DNA of 64,000 bases from Chryseobacterium sp. Lineage in GTDB: Bacteria; Bacteroidota; Bacteroidia; Flavobacteriales; Weeksellaceae. This document shows, one piece after another, positions 63,049 to 64,000 of the stretch (its first letter is position 1; each line of letters starts with the position of its first letter). A program made the translations under genes and the position numbers. Below the pieces are notes generated by a model that searched no databases, was not told the origin of the DNA, and saw only the letters and a list, made by a program, of their open reading frames with translations. The DNA lies in NCBI GenBank assembly GCA_031277615.1, contig JAITMC010000023.1, positions 62,001-126,000 on the forward strand, read 5' to 3'.

Positions 63049-63660
63049 TTATTCTTCAATGGTTCTGAACGTCAGGTTTACCCTTGGTGTTTTAATTTTT
63101 GTGGTGGGTGGAAGACGGTGAAGCCAGTTTTCCTGAGTGGTTCCTTTCATGACCAGGAGGCTGCCGTTTTCCAGGAATATTTCTACTTTTTCTTTTGTAG
63201 TTTTATGCTTAAAAAGAAACTTTCTTTCTGCTCCGAAAGTAAGGGAGGCAATGGCTCCGTGCTTTTTCAGGTCTTTTTCACCATCGCTGTGATAGGCCAT
63301 TCCTTCGCTTCCGTCATGGTATAAATTCAGGAGACAGGAATTGTAGGTTTCTCCGGAAACTTCTTCGCATTTCTTTTTAAGTTCCAGCAGTTCCGGCGTC
63401 CAGGATCTGGCATATTTGGTCCGTTTGGAATAGGTATATTCAAATGCTTTATCACCAAACCAGGCCACTTTTCTTTTGGTAAGGATCAGCTTTCCGAAAA
63501 TAACGGCTTCATCATTTTCCCACGGAACATGGTTGAACAGGTAATCATAAAAAGCATCTGATTTTTCTTTGGAAAAAACTTTCCCGTAATAATGAACCGT
63601 TCCGTCATTGGGAAGTATATTGAGCGGATAATCTGATATTTCTTCAAATAAACTCATCAT
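63049..63660 (-). CDS. alkB: AlkB-family alpha-ketoglutarate-dependent DNA dealkylase
   Basis: 203 residues, the short bacterial AlkB form. The iron facial triad is visible as HSD in YHSDGEKDL plus His in NWLHRLP, and the 2-oxoglutarate Arg pair in PRVNLTFR. The nucleotide-flipping region contains LLNLYHDGSEGMAYH. It removes methyl groups from N1-methyladenine and N3-methylcytosine by oxidation. It lies 100 bp from the O6-alkylguanine methyltransferase gene, same direction, which suggests a local alkylation-repair unit. Confidence 0.93.
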   Translation of the reverse strand: MMSLFEEISDYPLNILPNDGTVHYYGKVFSKEKSDAFYDYLFNHVPWENDEAVIFGKLILTKRKVAWFGDKAFEYTYSKRTKYARSWTPELLELKKKCEEVSGETYNSCLLNLYHDGSEGMAYHSDGEKDLKKHGAIASLTFGAERKFLFKHKTTKEKVEIFLENGSLLVMKGTTQENWLHRLPPTTKIKTPRVNLTFRTIEE

Positions 63661-63760
63661 ATATGGTAAGAATGTATTAAGATATGAAACTGGTAAACAT
63701 ACAGACCAACACCCAACAGATATTGACTTCAGTCTGTATAAATTAACAGCTTTAAATTAG

Positions 63761-64000
63761 TTACGAGTACATCTGTGAACTTTCCCAGCCTACGATCAGC
63801 TGTTTTCTCTCACTTCCCCATTTATAGCCGCCGATATTTCCGGAGGACTGGATCACCCTGTGGCAAGGGATGAGAAAAGCCACCGGGTTACTGCCGATTG
63901 CCGTTCCTACTGCTCTTGAAGCTTTAGGATTTCCGATCTTTTCAGCAAGATTTCCATAAGTAGACAGTTTTCCCATGGGAATGGAAAGCAGACTTTCCCA
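63761..64000 (-). CDS. Methylated-DNA-protein-cysteine methyltransferase, C-terminal part (cut by window edge)
   Basis: The frame stays open to the right edge (79 codons seen). It carries the alkyl-acceptor motif IPCHRVI, YGNLAEKIGNPKASRAVGTAIGSNP (HTH-like core of Ogt/MGMT) and GNIGGYKWG. The protein accepts O6-alkyl groups from guanine irreversibly onto the Cys of PCHR. The N-terminal part is outside the window, so it may be plain Ogt or an Ada-type fusion. It is upstream of alkB in the same direction. Confidence 0.92.
   Translation of the reverse strand, partial: WESLLSIPMGKLSTYGNLAEKIGNPKASRAVGTAIGSNPVAFLIPCHRVIQSSGNIGGYKWGSERKQLIVGWESSQMYS

Overview
The window looks like chromosomal DNA of a flavobacterium (Bacteroidota), most likely Chryseobacterium or a close Weeksellaceae relative. 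This rests on recognisable gene families: a SusC/SusD pair, T9SS type A C-terminal sorting domains, a Bacteroidetes-type VgrG, TonB-dependent receptors with plain beta-barrel domains, and PnuC/NadR. It is also supported by many TAnnTTTG-type -7 promoter boxes, the lack of clear Shine-Dalgarno sequences, and moderate AT-richness. No rRNA, tRNA, insertion sequence or CRISPR array was seen.

Layout. 0-7.8 kb: the 3' end of a choloylglycine-hydrolase-like gene, then a tight run of porin, DASS anion transporter and sdhC-sdhA-sdhB (C4-dicarboxylate uptake and oxidation), then a DUF3592-like membrane protein. 7.9-9.0 kb: a non-coding array of about 197-bp tandem repeats ending in a perfect hairpin. 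9.0-15.4 kb: accessory region with a nucleoid-associated protein, a duplicated two-gene module (tiny membrane protein plus small helical protein), a candidate structured RNA, and two adjacent lipoproteins of the cholesterol-dependent-cytolysin-like family, one short and one long. 15.4-25.1 kb: a thioredoxin-like protein, then an ECF sigma, S41 protease, histidine phosphatase, FecR, SusC(STN) and SusD locus with two matching candidate ECF promoters. 25.2-30.6 kb: secreted unknown, a broken toxin-antitoxin locus, dnaK, and a T9SS-exported M43 metalloprotease. 30.7-35.5 kb: VgrG, DUF2235 lipase-type effector and DUF2931 lipoprotein (T6SS cargo module). 35.8-38.8 kb: ppk1-ppx. 39-47 kb: nucleotide-sugar-epimerase-like protein, large T9SS surface protein, sirtuin, DUF3060 protein, NifU-like and Mrp (Fe-S). 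47-52.4 kb: TonB-dependent receptor divergent from a GH92 alpha-mannosidase. 52.6-56.3 kb: DAACS symporter, PhyH dioxygenase, PnuC and NadR operon. 56.5-62.6 kb: BON and SH3 proteins, beta-barrel receptor, CocE-type hydrolase. 63-64 kb: AlkB and the 3' part of an O6-alkylguanine methyltransferase.

The most interesting systems are: (i) the short/long CDC-like lipoprotein pair with an RNA-like structure just upstream; (ii) the sigma/anti-sigma/STN-SusC circuit whose predicted promoters lie inside its own locus, in front of the histidine phosphatase and fecR; (iii) the VgrG-lipase-lipoprotein cassette; (iv) the duplicated small-membrane-protein module; and (v) a dispersed intergenic repeat family, once expanded in tandem and elsewhere present as near-identical inverted copies around a 16-kb segment.

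All calls come from reading sequence and recalled family features. No database search was run. Start sites were moved to the first ATG that gives a sensible signal peptide or domain start wherever the longest frame began at TTG or GTG or overlapped a promoter.
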